NCBI GenBank assembly: GCA_964495785.1
Contig: CAZBXL010000009.1
Location: 10,902 to 74,901 of the forward strand
Length of the DNA stretch: 64,000 bases
Origin: RFSX01 sp964495785
GTDB taxonomy: Bacteria > Bacteroidota > Bacteroidia > Chitinophagales > Saprospiraceae
Reading direction: 5' to 3'
Shown here one piece after another: positions 63,927 through 64,000 of this stretch; within the stretch, counting starts at the first letter, position 1; each line of letters begins with the position of its first letter. The notes beneath the pieces are model-generated. The model ran no database searches. It was not told the origin of the DNA and was given only the letters and a program-made list of their open reading frames with translations. The position numbers and the translations under genes were made by a program.

Positions 63927-64000
63927 AAAATTTATCTTTTTATTTAAAAATCGATCATTAACAATGTCAATGTCAATCAAAATATCAATCTCAACCTAAA

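Overview
The window is a 64 kb piece of a draft Bacteroidota chromosome. The evidence is a SusC/SusD pair, three secreted proteins with Por-type (type IX secretion) C-terminal sorting domains, lipoproteins with Bacteroidota-style lipoboxes, AT-rich spacers without Shine-Dalgarno runs, and promoters of the Bacteroidota form (TTTG, about 19 bases, TAnnTTTG). MurE carries a DNPR motif, so the peptidoglycan is probably of the meso-diaminopimelate type. Alginate use suggests a marine organism. The gene set would fit the Saprospiria, but that placement is inference. Three runs of exactly 100 N (1683-1782, 35898-35997, 38568-38667) are scaffold gaps of unknown true size, and two of them cut genes.

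Region 1 (1-1680) holds a small lipoprotein and a convergent secreted MopE-like protein with a sorting domain. Region 2 (1870-18320) is a complete alginate utilisation locus, all on the minus strand. In transcription order it is: FadR-type regulator 2, SusC, SusD, terminator, FadR-type regulator 1, terminator, PL6 alginate lyase, PL17 oligoalginate lyase, KdgF, MFS uronate transporter, two SDR reductases, 2-keto-3-deoxygluconate kinase, KDPG aldolase, terminator. It covers capture of oligomers, depolymerisation, ring opening, reduction, phosphorylation and cleavage to pyruvate and glyceraldehyde-3-phosphate. Each regulator gene has a near-perfect promoter whose -7 element runs into a tandem array of 12-bp palindromes (TTGGTTGACCAA), which looks like autoregulation. 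susC has one in-frame TAA codon.

Region 3 (18464-39000) is mixed housekeeping and accessory content: gpsA, an orphan RluA N-terminal domain, membrane proteins, pirin, a CysQ-like phosphatase next to a small-molecule kinase, a beta-propeller lipoprotein, yidC, an FAD oxidoreductase, DoxX, a YjjG-like HAD phosphatase, an ion channel with a zinc ribbon, yaaA, a DUF1573 protein, a fused 2-oxoacid dehydrogenase E1 (cut by a gap), a dolichol-phosphate-mannose-synthase-like glycosyltransferase and a secreted protein cut by a gap.

Region 4 (39141-54420) is the division and cell wall (dcw) cluster: mraZ, rsmH, ftsL, ftsI, murE, mraY, murD, ftsW, murG, murC, ftsQ, ftsA, ftsZ. murF and ddl are absent. 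MraZ-box-like repeats precede it, and a long attenuator-like hairpin sits just before mraY. Downstream of ftsZ are two tandem copies of a structured RNA element of about 140 nt, each ending in a strong intrinsic terminator. One hairpin shows a compensatory base-pair change between the copies.

Region 5 (54977-64000) has acs with a sodium/solute symporter, small unknown genes, a probable gene relic, a secreted protein with a phosphohistidine-like domain followed by a PPDK/PEP-synthase-type ATP-grasp domain and a sorting domain, a tRNA-Arg(UCG), and a zinc-free quinone-reductase-like dehydrogenase. The items most worth following up are the tandem RNA pair, the secreted dikinase-like protein, the operator arrays of the duplicated regulators, the mraY leader hairpin and the susC nonsense codon.
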